Shown: positions 10,565-21,480 of the stretch, piece by piece
Layout of the letters: the number at the start of each line of letters is the position of its first letter
Position numbering within the stretch: the stretch's first letter is position 1
Source of the DNA: Mycteria americana
Lineage: Eukaryota > Chordata > Aves > Ciconiiformes > Ciconiidae
DNA: 64,000 bases
Direction of reading: 5' to 3'
Assembly: GCF_035582795.1 (NCBI RefSeq)
Contig: NW_027445436.1
Location: forward strand, 6,074,770-6,138,769
Translations under genes and position numbers: made by a program
Notes under the pieces: model-generated
The model's input: only the letters and a program-made list of their open reading frames with translations
The model's database searches: none
What the model was told of the DNA's origin: nothing

Positions 10565-11746
10565 TGTGGTGGGTTGATCCTGGCTGGATGCCAGGTGCCC
10601 ACCAAGCCACTCTGTCATTCCCCCTCCTCAGCTGGACAGAGGGAGAAAAAATACAACAAAAGCTTCATGGGTCAAGATAAGGACAGGGAGATCACTCACC
10701 AGTTACCGTGACGGGCAAAACAGACTCAACTTGGGGGAAAATTAATTTAATTTATTGCAAATCAAATCAGAGTAGGATAATGAGAAATAAAACTGAATCT
10801 TAAAACACCTTTCCCCCACCCATCCCTTCTTCCCAGGCTCAGCTTCACTCTGAATTTTCTCTACCTCCTCCCACTCCAAGCAGCACAGGGGGATGGGGAA
10901 TGGGGGTTGCGGTCAGTTCATCACACGTTGTCTCTGCCACTCCTTCCTCCTCACACTCTTCCCCTGCTCTAGCGTGGGGTCCCTCCCATGGGAGACAGCT
11001 GTTCATGAACTTCTCCAATGTGGGTCCTTCCCACGGGCTGCAGTTCTTCACAAACTGCTCCAACATGGGTCCTTTCCACGGGATGGAGTCCTTCAGGAGC
11101 AGACTGCTCCAGCGTGGGTCCCCCATGGGGTCACAAGTCCTGCCAGCAAACCTGCTCCAGCATGGGCTCCTCTCTCCACGGGGTCACAAGTCCTGCCAAC
11201 AAACCTGCTTCAGTGTGGGCTCCTCTCTCCACGGGGTCACAGGTCCTTCCAGGAGCCTGCTCCAGTGCGGGCTCTCCACAGGGTCACAGCCTCTGTCGGG
11301 CATCCACCTGCTCTGGCGTGGGGTCCTCCACAGACTGCAGGGTGGACATCTGCTCCACTGCTAACCTCCATGGGCTGCAGGGGGACAACCTGCCTCACCA
11401 TGGTCTTCACCACGGGCTGCAAGGCAATCTCTGGTCTGGCTCCTGGAGCACCACCTCCTCCTCCTTCTTCACTGACCTTGATGTCTGCAGAGTTGTTTCT
11501 CTCACATATTCTCACTCCTCTCTTCTGGCTGCTGTTGCGCAGCAGCTTTTTTTCCCTTCTTAAATATGTTATCACAGAGGTACTACCACCATCACTGATT
11601 GGCTCCACTTTGGCCAGTGGCGGGTCTGTCTTGGAGCCGGCTGGCGTTGGCTCTATCGGACATAGGGGAAGCTTCTAGCAGCTTTTCACAGAAGCCACCC
11701 CTGTAGCCCCCTTGCTACCAAAACCTTGCCACACAAACCCAGTACA
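10565..11746 (-). mobile_element. LTR-B, near full length
   Basis: On the minus strand it starts TGTACTGGGTTTGTGTGG and ends with CCACCACA, with TG...CA termini, about 1.18 kb. It contains the TAACATATTTAAGAAGG promoter-like block, a run of imperfect ~48-base repeats built on CCATGCTGGAGCAG, and AT-rich polyadenylation-type sequence (GCAATAAATTAAATT) near the end. No clear target duplication is seen (AGGGT on the left, GGTGT on the right). The long plus-strand frames (10893-11678 and others) are antisense frames of this LTR. Confidence 0.85.
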
Positions 11747-11950
11747 GGTGTCTTCATGGAAACTCTGCAGAGACAAGAGCCTGAAACACACAAAGCAAGC
11801 AAGCAAGGAAGGAAGGAAGGACAGATGGAGATCATGGTCAAACACATAGTGGAGGATGTCTGTCAGGATGGAGGAGGCTGGAAGCTTGTGATGACTGGCA
11901 ACTGGAGAATGGCTCCTGCTCCACCTGCATACCTGTGAGTTGAGAATAGG
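11747..11950. other. Spacer between two opposed LTR-B copies
   Basis: About 200 bases with a short GGAAGGAAGGAAGGA run near 11800. It separates the start of the minus LTR-B from the start of a plus LTR-B. No gene is seen. Confidence 0.5.
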
Positions 11951-12075
11951 TGTATTGGGTTTGTGTGGCAAGGTTTGCGGGGGGTGGGGCTACAAGGGTG
12001 GCTTCTGTGAGAAGCTGCTAGAAGCTTCCCCTGTGTCTGATAGAGCCAATGCCAGCCAGCTCCAAGACAGAGGCT
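11951..12075 (+). mobile_element. LTR-B 5' end fragment
   Basis: It starts TGTATTGGGTTTGTGTGGCA, the LTR-B left terminus, and stops after the CCAGCTCCAAGACAGA block. It lies head-to-head with the copy at 10565-11746. Confidence 0.8.
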
Positions 12076-12129
12076 CTTACACTTTCCCTGTAAAAGCAGC
12101 ACAACTTAGGGCCCATCTCAAATGCCTGT

Positions 12130-12722
12130 TGTACTGGGTATGGCTGGGATGGGGTTAATTTTCTTCATAGCAACCCGTATGGTGCTGTGTTTTGGATGCA
12201 TGACCAAAAAAAGTGTTGGTAACACACTGATGTTTTAGCTATTGCTGAACAGTGCTTGCACAGCATCAAGGCCTTCTCTGTTTCTCACTCTGCCCCACTG
12301 AGTAGGCTAGGGGTGGGCAAGAGGTTGGGAGGGGACACAGCTGGGACAGCTGACCCCAACTGACCAAAGGGATATTCTATACCACATGACATCATGCTCA
12401 GCTATAAAAGCTCAGGGAAAGGAAGAGGAAGGGGGGATATTTGTGGTTATGGTGTTTGTCTTCCCAAGCAACTGTTATGCATGATGAGGCCCTGCTTCCC
12501 AGGAAGTGGCTACATGTCTGCCCAACAAAGGGAAGTAGTAAATGAATTCCTTATTTTGCTTTGCTTGTGTGCACAGCTTTTGCTTTACCTGTTAAACTGT
12601 CTTTATCTTGATCCATGTGTTTTCTTGCATTCCTTCTATTTTCTTCCCCTCTCGCAGAAGAGGGAAGTGAGTGAGCAGCTGTGTGGGTGTTTGGCCATTG
12701 GCTGGAATCAACCCACTGTACA
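12130..12722 (+). mobile_element. LTR-A copy, solo or truncated
   Basis: It starts TGTACTGGG..GGCTGGGAT and carries the family's CRE-like site (TGACATCA, 12387-12394), the TATA-type CTATAAAAGC just after it, CCTGTTAAACTGTCTTTATC, and a degenerate 3' end. No matching target duplication is seen (CCTGT and CCAAT). It is more diverged than the other LTR-A copies. Confidence 0.82.
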
Positions 12723-13806
12723 CCAATGTACATGGCATGGGGAACAAGCAGGAGGAGTTAGAAGTCGCTATACAGTTGCAGAGCTATAAACTCATGGGGA
12801 GTACAGACATGGTGGGATAGCTCTCATGATTGCAGCACTGCAATGGAGGGATACAGGCTCTTTAGGAAGGATAGGGTAAGAAGGTGATGAGGAGGGTCTG
12901 CACTTTACGTAAAGGAATGGCTTCAGTGCATTGATCTCTGCCTTGGGGCAAGTGACAAAGCAGTTGAGAGTTTGTGCATAAGGATTAGAAGCCAGACTAG
13001 CACAGCTGCTGTTGTAGTAAGTGTCTGCTACAGGCCTCCTGCTCAAGAAGAGGAGGCAGATGAAGCCTTCCTTAGGCAGCTGGAAAAAGCCTCACAGTCA
13101 CAGGCTCTGATACTCATGGGTGATTTCAACTACCCCAGTATCTGTTGGAAGGGCAATAAACTTGGGCACATCCAATCCAGGAGATTTATGGAATGTATTG
13201 AAGACAAATTATTGATTCGGATGATCAATGAACCAACTAGGGGAAATGCTGTGTTGGACCTGCTAGTTACAAACAGGGAAGAACTGTTGGATGATGCAAA
13301 TGTCAAGGGCAGCCTTGGCTGCAATGACCATGAGACTGTGGTGTTCAAAATCCTGAGAGGAGTGAGCAAGAAAAACAGTAGAATTACAACCCCGGACTTC
13401 AGAAGAGCAAATTTGAGCCTGTTTGGGGACCTGCTTGGCAGGATCATGGGAGAAACTGCCCTGGAGGGCAGAAGGGCCAAGGAGAGCTGGGCGATCTTCA
13501 AGGACAGCCTCCTCAGAGCACAAGAATTGTCTGTTCCAATGTGCAGAAAGCTGAGCAAGTGTGGCAGAACAGATGAACATGGAGCTCCTGACAGAGCTCA
13601 AACACAGAAAGGAAGTACATAGAAGGTGGAAGCAGGGACAGGCTACTTGAGAGGAACACAAAGATATTGCCTGCACGTGTAGGAATGGAGTCAGGAAAGC
13701 CAAAGTTCAGCTGGAGTTGGAACTAGTGAGGGATGTGAAGGACACAAAGAAGAGCTAATATAAGCACGCTGGCAGCAAAAGGAAGGCTAAGGAGAGTGTG
13801 GTGTCA
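12723..13806 (+). mobile_element. CR1 LINE fragment, endonuclease, older subfamily
   Basis: It opens with the endonuclease start block (GMGNKQEELE), directly after LTR-A. The frame 12972-13622 gives VCYRPPAQ, GDFNYPSICW with catalytic Asp and Asn, EPTRGNAVLDLLVTN, and a diverged terminal-His block NDHETVVF, then the linker to RT. It ends near 13806 at LTR-C, so RT is missing. The protein differs clearly from the young copies at 51564 and 59329, consistent with greater age. Confidence 0.84.
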
Positions 13807-13812
13807 TGGGAT

Positions 13813-14471
13813 TGTCACCGAAATCGGAAATCAAACTCCTTAACACCAATGTAGTATTAAGAAGCAGGCATTCTTTATTACAGCACCGGATGCATGGGGG
13901 ATCATTCCACCTAGCGTGCATACTGCAGATTACATCAACCAAAGCTTATATTCTTGAATTACATACATATGCATCAAATTTCCCAGAATGACCATGCATA
14001 TTCATTCTATTTCCCAGAACTAATTATCATATTTGCATGGTCATTACGCATGTGTCCCTGAACTCCGAGGGGCTTCCATGGGGGTCTCTGGTGGTCCTTG
14101 GTGGTCGTACAGGTGCGTCCTTTAGTTGACCCCTTCTTCTGGACATGTGCAATATCACCTTGCTTATGTAACTTGCTTCCCTTCTTCATGGTGCATGGTC
14201 CCTAACAATGATTTGGCACCCTTATTCCTATTCTAACACAAACCAATTATTCTAACTGCCCCTCAACTCATTGTCAAGATGGGCTGGGGCTGTACTGAGA
14301 ACATAGCAGCATGTCCGTACTACTCCTTGTCCTATTGTCTTTGGGCATGGCAGCATATCCATAGCCATAGGTGTACAAACACAACATTAAAGTATTGTCT
14401 ACTCTGCTCCTATCTCTATGTTACTTATTTATAAAAGAACAAACTAATCACTTCGATTACATCTGGTTACA
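13813..14471 (-). mobile_element. LTR-C, full length (659 bases)
   Basis: On the minus strand it starts TGTAACCAGATG and ends TTCGGTGACA, with a polyadenylation signal AATAAAGAATGCC near its end (plus-strand TTCTTTATT at about 13871). The same LTR flanks the provirus at 35851-43085. It sits at the border of a CR1 and LTR-E. No exact target duplication is visible. Confidence 0.82.
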
Positions 14472-14910
14472 GAATTCTTTATTGCAAACACCTGAAATAT
14501 AGAATTCTAAAGAGAAATTCTTTACCACAATGCACATGCAGTGCCCCAGCCTAGTTCTGAGGGACCCTAATCATTAGTAGCACACAGGTTATATAGAATA
14601 TACAGGTGGACTATCACCCAGTTACAGTCCTAGGCTTATCTACAGTCAGCCAGTCAGTCCTTAATGTTTGTGTACACGGTGGGGTTTCCTTTGCATGGCT
14701 GCGTGATCAGAGACAGTGGTCTGGGCTGTTTTTCATCCTTTGTGTACTACATGCTCAGAACTGATTTCCATGGGTTTGTTATCAGGCAAGGTCATTGTGA
14801 CTAGCTGAGCTTTCATGCTTTAGTGTTTTACCTCCTTGAGTTAATGGAAAGCTCACCAAAACGAGGGTAAAGTTCATCCTATTGTGTCCTAAATTTGTGT
14901 TTTCTTCACA
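14472..14910 (-). mobile_element. LTR-E, 3' LTR of an env-bearing ERV, U5 missing
   Basis: The outer end on the minus strand starts TGTGAAGAAAACACAAA, right after a polypurine tract (AAAAGAAAAGGGGGGAC, 14911-14928). A polyadenylation signal lies at 14478-14483 on the minus strand. The part after it is missing where LTR-C begins. With the adjacent Env remnant it forms the 3' end of a gamma-like provirus. Confidence 0.75.
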
Positions 14911-14928
14911 GTCCCCCCTTTTCTTTTG
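14911..14928 (-). other. Polypurine tract next to LTR-E
   Basis: On the minus strand this reads AAAAGAAAAGGGGGGAC directly before the LTR start TGTGAAG. It is the expected plus-strand primer for a retrovirus 3' LTR. Confidence 0.7.
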
Positions 14929-14929
14929 A

Positions 14930-15310
14930 CCATCAGGGTCAGATTTGATTAAGTCACTCAGTAGGTGATCTTTGAAGACAATCTAGAACACAGAGAAATA
15001 CAGTAATGCAGAAGGACATACATTACAGCAAAAGCAAGTAAAATTGCAACCAGTACAGTTAAAAGCTTTGGATCCAGATGGAGAGGTTGGGAAACTATGA
15101 GGTTACCCACCCAGACATGTTGAGGAGTCCTTCTTTTCCAATATCATGCAATATTTTCATATGAGTCTTTATCTCTTCCCCATCTGTTTCCGTCCTTTGA
15201 TCTTGGTAAATATAAAAACAACTAGCATTAACTAAAGCACAAATTCCTCCTTGTGCAGCTAACACATAATCTAAAGCCAATTGATTTTGAATTACCATTT
15301 GTTATCTCTT
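14930..15310 (-). pseudogene. env: Env transmembrane-subunit remnant (ERV with LTR-E)
   Basis: The frame 15298-15095 on the minus strand has the Env TM disulfide-loop region: QNQLALDYVLAAQGGICALV then a Cys after six residues, followed by a helical stretch ending at a stop. After a frame change the strand still encodes a hydrophobic span (LLTVLVAILLAFAVMYVLL) near 15000-15060, the membrane anchor, and a short basic tail reaching the polypurine tract. The anchor and loop are out of frame with each other. The surface subunit is not recognised upstream. Confidence 0.8.
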
Positions 15311-15672
15311 CAGCAAACTTCACTCACTCCCTTAAGGGGAGTCGTTCAGTCTCTGGCATTCCTGCTTCCAGCCAGTTTAACCCCTTCTGCAGGTAGGCCT
15401 TCTTGCCCTCCATGCCAGGTCATTCCTCTGCCACAAATTTCCATTGCTGCACAATTACAATTTGAATTTCCCCTTCATTCCCTCCTTTTGCAAGTAGTTT
15501 GTACTCACACACATTCATCATTGCAAGTCTTTCAAATTCCTCCTTATGCTTCTTATCTGTTTCCATTTCCCAAAACGTTTGTTTTGCCCCTCTTGGGTTA
15601 TTCCCTTTGCTCCCTTCTTCATGTGTTAACAGCCCGTTTTCAGGCACCCTGAGATAAGGAGGCTCAAGACAG
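15311..15672. other. ERV-derived or unique sequence, unassigned
   Basis: It lies between the Env remnant and an LTR-B. A 75-codon minus-strand frame (15647-15420) is Lys/Glu-rich but matches nothing I recognise. It could be decayed env surface-subunit sequence. Confidence 0.3.
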
Positions 15673-16797
15673 TTTTACTGGGTTTACATGGCAAGGTATT
15701 GGTAGTGGAGGGGGGGATGCAGGGGTGGCTTCTGTGAGAAGATGCCAGAAGCTGCCTCCATGTTGGATAGAGCCAGTTCCAGACAGCTCCAAGATGGACC
15801 TGCAGCTGGCGAAAGCTGAGCCGATGAGCAACATTGGTAGCGCCTCTGTGATAACATATTTAAGAAAGGGTAAAAAATGCTGCGCAACAGCAGCTGGGGG
15901 AGAGAAGAGTGAGAAAATGTGAGAGAAACAACCCTGCAGACACCAAGGTCAGGGAAGAAGGAGAGGGAGGAGGTGCTCCAGGCACCAGAGCAGAGATTCC
16001 CCTGGAGCCCATGGTGAAGACCATGGTGAGGAAGGTTGTCCCCCTGCAGCCCATGGAGGTCCACGGTGGAGCAGATATCCACCCTGAAGCCCGTGGAGGA
16101 CCCCACGCTGGAGCAGGTGGATATGCCCTGAAGGAAGCTGCAGCCTGTGGAGAGCCCACGCAGGAGCAGGTTCCTGGCAAGAACTGTGGTCCTGTGTAGA
16201 GGAGCCCACGCAGGAGCAGGTTTTCTGGCAGGACCTGTGACCCTGTGGGGGATCCACGCTGGAGCAGTCTGTTCCTGCAGGACTGCACCCCATGGAAAGG
16301 ACCCATGCTGGAGCAGTTCTTGAAGAACTGCAGCCCATGGGAAGAACCCATACTGGAGAAGGCCATGGAGGACTGTATCCTGTGGGAGGGACCCCATGCT
16401 GGAGCAGGGGAAGAGTGTGAGGAGGAAGGAATGGCAGAGAAAAAGCGTTATGAACTGACCACAACCCCCATTTCCCATCCCACTGTGCCGCTCACAGGGA
16501 GTAGGTAGAGAAGTCGGGAGTGAAGCTGAGCCTGGGAATAAGGGAGGGGTGGGGGGAAGGTGTTTTTAGATTTGTTCTTATTTCTCATTATCCTACTATT
16601 GTTAATTGGCAATAAATTAAAATTAATTTTGCCAAGTTGAGTCTGTTTGCCTGTAATGGTAACTGGTAAGTGATCTCCCTGTCCTTATATCGACCCACGA
16701 GCTTTTTGTCATATTTTCTCTCCCTGTCCTGTTGATGGAGGAGGCACCTGGATGGCAGCCTGTTGATGGAGGAGGCACCTGGCACCTGGCAGCCAGC

Positions 16798-16802
16798 CAA
16801 GG
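16798..16802. repeat. Target-site duplication CAAGG, left copy
   Basis: CAAGG here and at 17399-17403 flank the solo LTR-A exactly. This proves insertion into a pre-existing LTR-B. Confidence 0.9.
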
Positions 16803-17398
16803 TGTGCTGGGTTTGGCTGGGATAGAGTTAATTTTCTTCATAGAGGCTAGTATGGGGCTATGTTTTGGATTTGTGCTGGAAACAGTGTTGATAATACAGC
16901 GATGTTTTAGTTATTGCTGAGCAGTGCTTACACAGAGTCAAGGCCTTTTCTGCTTCTCACACCACCCCACCAGTGAGTAGGCTGGGGGTGCACAAGAAAT
17001 TGGGAGGGGACACAGCTGGGACAGCTGACCCCAACTGACCACAGGGATATTCCATACCATATGATGTCATGCTCAGCATATAAAGCTGGGGGAAGAAGAA
17101 GGAAGTGGGGGACGTTTGGAGTGATGGCATTTGTCTTCCCAAGTAACCATTACGTGTGATGGAGCCCTGCTTTCCTGGAGATGGCTGAACACCTGCCTGC
17201 CCATGGGAAGTAGTGAATGAATTCCTTGTTTTGCTTTGCTTGCGTGTGTGGCTTTTGCTTTCCCTATTAAACTGTCTTTATCTCAGCCCATGAGTTTTCT
17301 CACTTTTACTCTTCTGATTCTCTTCCCCCATCCCACCAGGGGGGAGTGAGTGAGCAGCTGTGTGGTGCTTAGTTGCTGGCTGGGGTTAAACCACGACA
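16803..17398 (+). mobile_element. Solo LTR-A nested in LTR-B
   Basis: A 596-base LTR starting TGTGCTGGGTTTGGC and ending GTTAAACCACGACA, flanked by a perfect 5-base duplication (CAAGG). It carries a CRE-like TGATGTCA at 17062-17069, TATAAAG about 10 bases later, and TATTAAACTGTCTTTATC as the polyadenylation region. No internal retroviral sequence is attached, so it is a solo LTR left by LTR-LTR recombination. Confidence 0.93.
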
Positions 17399-17419
17399 CA
17401 AGGTCAACCCACCACAACA

Positions 17420-17879
17420 GCACGTCCTCTTACAAATAATACACTCTTTTTTTAACTAAAATTGTTCTGACTGGCAAGACCATTAGCTGCAAATGATTTT
17501 TTTTTTAACTAGTGAGGCCTGCAAAGGCTTATGAGATTTTTTGAGACTTTTAGTCTCGCAACATCCTTCTCTTAAAGATCTAGAGTATGGTAGAAGGGCT
17601 GCAGATGCCCTGCTCACAACTCCTGGGAGCCCAGGATCCATCACCGTGTGGGCTGTGCTGTCCTATCATCCGTTCTTGCCTCTAGATTTTATAATCATTA
17701 ATAGTCATGAGTCCAAGCACTTCTGTTTCTTCTTCCTTATCTTCTAATATATTCAGCATCATTGTTCTGGCCTCTGATTGCGTTATGCCTCATTCAGTGC
17801 TGTCTTAAGCGGGTTTTCCTAACCATCCTTCCATGTCTGGGAGCCATCCCCACCAGTCAAAAAGGATTTTTTTCTCCAG
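17420..17879. other. Unassigned sequence, possibly ERV internal
   Basis: It lies between LTR-B and an Env remnant and contains T-runs near 17450 and 17500. No coding frame is supported. Confidence 0.35.
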
Positions 17880-18245
17880 GTATTGCATGCAGTATCTGAA
17901 GTTTACCTCACATTTTATGTATGTCTGTTTCTATTCTCTGATCTTGGTCTGCATATGTAGAGCAAGTGTTGTTAACTAATACACATGTATCTTCCTTGAG
18001 CGATGAGCGCATAATCAAATGCCATTCTGTTTTGTAGGGCTACCCAAGATGCTTGTTTTACCTCTAACTGTAAGGCTGAAATCTCTTCTATTACAGAAGA
18101 TATATTTACAATAGCCCTTTCTAATTCTGATACTCCTAGCCAGGGGAGGAATGTTCGTGCAAACTGGTGGAAGCCAGTTTGTCAAATAACAAGTGGATTT
18201 TGCACATAGCATTTTGTACTTTAGTTGGTACATTTGGGTAAGTCG
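17880..18245 (-). pseudogene. env: Second Env transmembrane-subunit remnant
   Basis: On the minus strand, near 18060-17940, the sequence reads QASWVALQNRMAFDYALIAQ and, after a shift, CVLVNNTC followed by YADQDQRIETD. This is the same N-helix and disulfide loop as in the remnant at 14930-15310, but a different copy. Frameshifts and stops are frequent. It is cut off by a CR1 at 18294. Confidence 0.72.
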
Positions 18246-18293
18246 TGCTCATCATTCCAGAAGAGGTCTGGATGTATTGAAATTCCAGGAAAA

Positions 18294-19300
18294 AAACTGG
18301 CTGGCAGCCAGTCCCCAGCATCGTTTCACAGGCCTCAGTTCTAGGGCCAGTTCTGTTCAATATTTTTATCAATGATCTGGATGCAGGAATTGAATGCACC
18401 CTTAGCAAGTTTGCTGACGATACTAAACTGGGAGGTGCTGTTGACTCTCTTGAAGGGACAAGAGGCCTTGCAGAGGGTTCTGGATAGATTGGAGCATTGG
18501 GCAATCATCAGTGACATGAAATTTAACAAGAACAAATGCCAGATTCTGCACCTGGGACGGAGTAATGCCAGACACAAGTATAGATTGGGAGAGGAGTGGC
18601 TGGAGAGCAGCCCTGCAGAAAGGGATCTGGGGGTGCTGGTTGACAGCAGGCTCAATAGGAGTCAGCAGTGTGCCCTGACAGCCAAGAGGGCAAACCGCAT
18701 CCTGGGGTGCATCAAACACAGCATAACCAGCTGGTCAAAAGAGGTGATTATCCCGCTGTATTTAGTGTTGGTGCGGCCTCACCTTGAGTACTGTGTGCAG
18801 TTCTGGGCCCCACAATTTAAGAAGGATGTGAAGGTACTTGAATGCATCCAGAGGAGGGCAACAAGGCTGGTGAAAGGGCTGGAAGGCATGTCGTATGAGG
18901 AGCGGCTAAGGACTCTGGGTTTGTCTAGTTTGGAGAGAAGGTGGCTGAGGGGCGACCTCATTGCTCTCTACAGCTTCCTGAGGAGGGGAAGTGGAGAGGG
19001 AGGTGCTGATCTCTTCTCCCTGGTATCCTGTGACAGGATACACGGAAATGGTTCAAAGCTGTGTCAGGGAAGGTTCAGACTTGACATTAGGAAGCATGTC
19101 TTTACCGAGAGGGTGGTCAAACACTGGAACAGGCTACCTAGAGAGGTGGTCGATGCCCCATGCCTGTCAGTGTTTAAGAGGCATTTGGACAATGCCCTTA
19201 ATAAGATGCTTTAATTTTTGCTCAGCCCTGAAGTGGTCAGGCAGTCGGACTGGATGATCATTGTAGGTCCCTTCCAAGTGAACTATTCTATTCTAGTCTA
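18294..19300 (+). mobile_element. CR1 LINE 3' fragment
   Basis: It is 5'-truncated at the GVPQGS region of RT and continues through the C-terminal region and a short 3' untranslated region to the tail CTATTCTATTCTAG near 19295. Its inferred protein differs moderately from the young copies. Confidence 0.88.
18372..19214 (+). pseudogene. CR1 ORF2 C-terminal RT region
   Basis: A 280-codon frame. A shift separates the motif-C region (AKFADD-like at about 18409-18423, out of the main frame) from the long open part. From about 18440 the frame gives [67 protein letters not shown] and the C-terminal [16 protein letters not shown], the standard CR1 C-terminus. The stop is at 19214. Fingers, motif A and the endonuclease are absent. 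Confidence 0.85.
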
Positions 19301-20871
19301 CCATTGGCACAAACTATGTTTTTCTAGAATTTTTTAGAGACCAAGGCTCATTTACACTATCCGATAATTAGAAAGGATTTTTAATTCAAACTGGTATTTT
19401 TTCTCAATGGAAAACAGCATCAGTTCACTATTACTGACAGCAGATGGTAGCATTCTTCATTCTTATCTATTTGTACTGCAGTGTAAAATAAAGATTTCTG
19501 AACATTATTTTTTGTATGTTCTGAAGCTTCTGGGAGTTTTTTTTAAGTTGTCTTAGACACAAAATGGTTGATCCTTATGAGTACATTTGCAGCATAAGAA
19601 CCAAGTGTCCTTCAACTGTAAGAGACCCTATTTAATATTTAATAATATAGAACATGTCCTGGTCACTGGGCGACAGAAAACCATCTGGTGGGCCAGGATT
19701 TGGTTTTTGCTTGTAGGCAAGCAGTTGGAGAAAGATCTTTTACTATATAGCGGTAAGACTAAATCTGTGAGCATCTTCTCTTTAGTGCAGTCACAGAACT
19801 AATGGAGTCTGGCTACAACTATATCAACTTGGGTAAAGGAATTCCCTCTTAGAGCATAAACTTAGTATAGTTTCTTCTTTGCCATCCAGGGATGGAGCCA
19901 GCATAAGGAGAACATCTAAGGATAAGGGCCTTTACTCAGGATAAAATACCCATCACATCAGTCCTCAGAGTCAGTTTCTGCTGTGGCTCTTGGAGTAACA
20001 TAGCACAGTGGACCAGCCTCACATAGCTGAATGAGGAACACCATACAGAGGTGGTGATCTTGCTGGTCTCTTAGTCATGGTCCATTCCTGATTCTCCTCA
20101 CCCCTCTGCATTGCACTGTGTACTTCTCAGCTCTGACAGAGTCCTGGGCCTAGTGACATCTAAACACAGTCTGTGTTCAGTTGTAAATAGGCTATCATGG
20201 TGTTTCATGTTTGATATCTTTCTTGTCTGGAATCACTTTCCAGATGTTCCCTACTGTGCTGTATTAAAGGCTTATGCCCCTTATTGAGTGTGGGGATGAG
20301 GCAGGACTTTTTTTTCTTTTGGTTCAGAAGCAGTAACAGTGACCTCAACAGCATTAAAGGAAAATCACTTCCCTAGTGCATAGTGTGTAACAGTCAGATA
20401 CACTGATCTGCTGGTATCACCAATGTAAGAAGAGATGAGATCACTGTTATGGCTTTTTTTGAGTGCAAGCTTGATTAAGTCAGGACACGTATTCTGTTTG
20501 AGTGTCTGCTGGAGATGAAAGTGAAAGCTTTATGGAGCACTGGTTTGAGTTTTCAAAGGCATCATGTGCACTGTGAAGGTGGAAAGGAACAAAGTCTTAT
20601 GTTGTAGGGAGTGTGACTGACTGAAAACTTAACTGTCACTAAATGATTTTTTTGTTCCTCAGGATAATTTTGACTGGGTTTCTTGGAAGACAACTACATT
20701 TTAGGATCTTTTCCTGTAGCATAGCCTAAAATGACGATATCCCATCTAGTGAAAGTTAAAAGCTACCCTGAGGGCTTTTCTTCCTTCTTGCTCCCCCTCA
20801 CAGGTTCCAAATTAAACTATATTTACTTCCCAGTACCAGTTCAACAAGATCCAAGGATAAGGGGTGAAGGT
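19301..20871. other. No recognised feature
   Basis: About 1.6 kb of apparently unique, mildly AT-rich sequence without long frames or known repeats. It may be host intergenic DNA. Confidence 0.5.
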
Positions 20872-21462
20872 TGTTGTCGTGGCTTAGCCCCAGTCAGCAA
20901 CCAAGCACCACACAGCCGCTCGCTCACCCTCCCTCCTCCCAGGGGGATGGGGGAGAGAATCAGAAGAGCACAAGTAAGAAAACTCATGGGTTGAGATAAG
21001 AACAGTTTAATAATGGAAAAAATATAATTATAAAGTTATAATTATAATTATTATAATAATAACAAATTGTAAAGAAAACGAAAACAACAAGAGAGAGAGA
21101 GAGGAACAAAACCCAAGGAAAAAAACAAGTGATACAACCACTCACCAGCCACCGACTGACACCCAGCCAGTCCCTGAGCAGCAATCGCTACCCCCCGGCC
21201 AACTCCCCCCCAGTTTATATATTGAGCATGACATCATATGGTATGGAATAGCCCTTTGGACAGTTTGGCTGTGCCCCTCAGCTTCTTGTGAGACTGGCAG
21301 AGCATGGGAAGCTGAAAAGTCCTTGACCAGTGTAAACACCACTTAGCAACAAACCAAAACATCAGTGTGTTATCAATATTATTCTCATCCTAAAATCCAA
21401 AACACAGCACTATACCAGCTACTAGGAAGACAAGTAACTCTATCCCAGCCGAAACCACGACA
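20872..21462 (-). repeat. 3' LTR of ERV-2 (family A2)
   Basis: On the minus strand it starts TGTCGTGGTTTCGGCTGGG and ends with the complement of TGTTGTCGTGGCTTAG. It has a CRE-like TGACATCA (21229-21236, complement) beside a TATA box, and an expanded TTATAATTATAA-type simple repeat at about 21020-21070, where the partner LTR has a TTATTATT/TTGTTG repeat. Confidence 0.88.
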
Positions 21463-21480
21463 GTATCCACCCCTTATTCT
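21463..21480 (-). other. Polypurine tract of ERV-2
   Basis: The minus strand reads AGAATAAGGGGTGGATAC immediately before the LTR start. It is identical to the tract at 5971-5988. Confidence 0.75.

Larger units (their letters stand above)
15674..17416 (+). mobile_element. LTR-B interrupted by a solo LTR-A
   Basis: Positions 15674-16802 and 17404-17416 are one LTR-B copy split by the LTR-A at 16803-17398. It starts at a degenerate terminus (TTTACTGGGTTTACATGG) and ends CAACCCACCACA. Flanks ACAGT (left) and ACAGC (right) are a possible 5-base target duplication with one mismatch. It contains the ~48-base internal repeats. The 264-codon minus-strand frame (16478-15684) is antisense to this LTR. 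Confidence 0.85.

Noticed and set aside
10893..11678. 261-codon plus-strand ORF as a host gene
   Set aside because: It lies wholly inside an LTR-B in antisense and recurs in other LTR-B copies. Kept only as a low-weight finding.
15420..15647. 75-codon Lys/Glu-rich ORF as a viral accessory gene
   Set aside because: It is short and similar to nothing seen; it may be decayed env or unique DNA.
21020..21070. AT-rich repeat as a possible origin or AT-hook site
   Set aside because: It is a simple repeat inside the ERV-2 LTR, at the place where the partner LTR has an AAC/AAT repeat.
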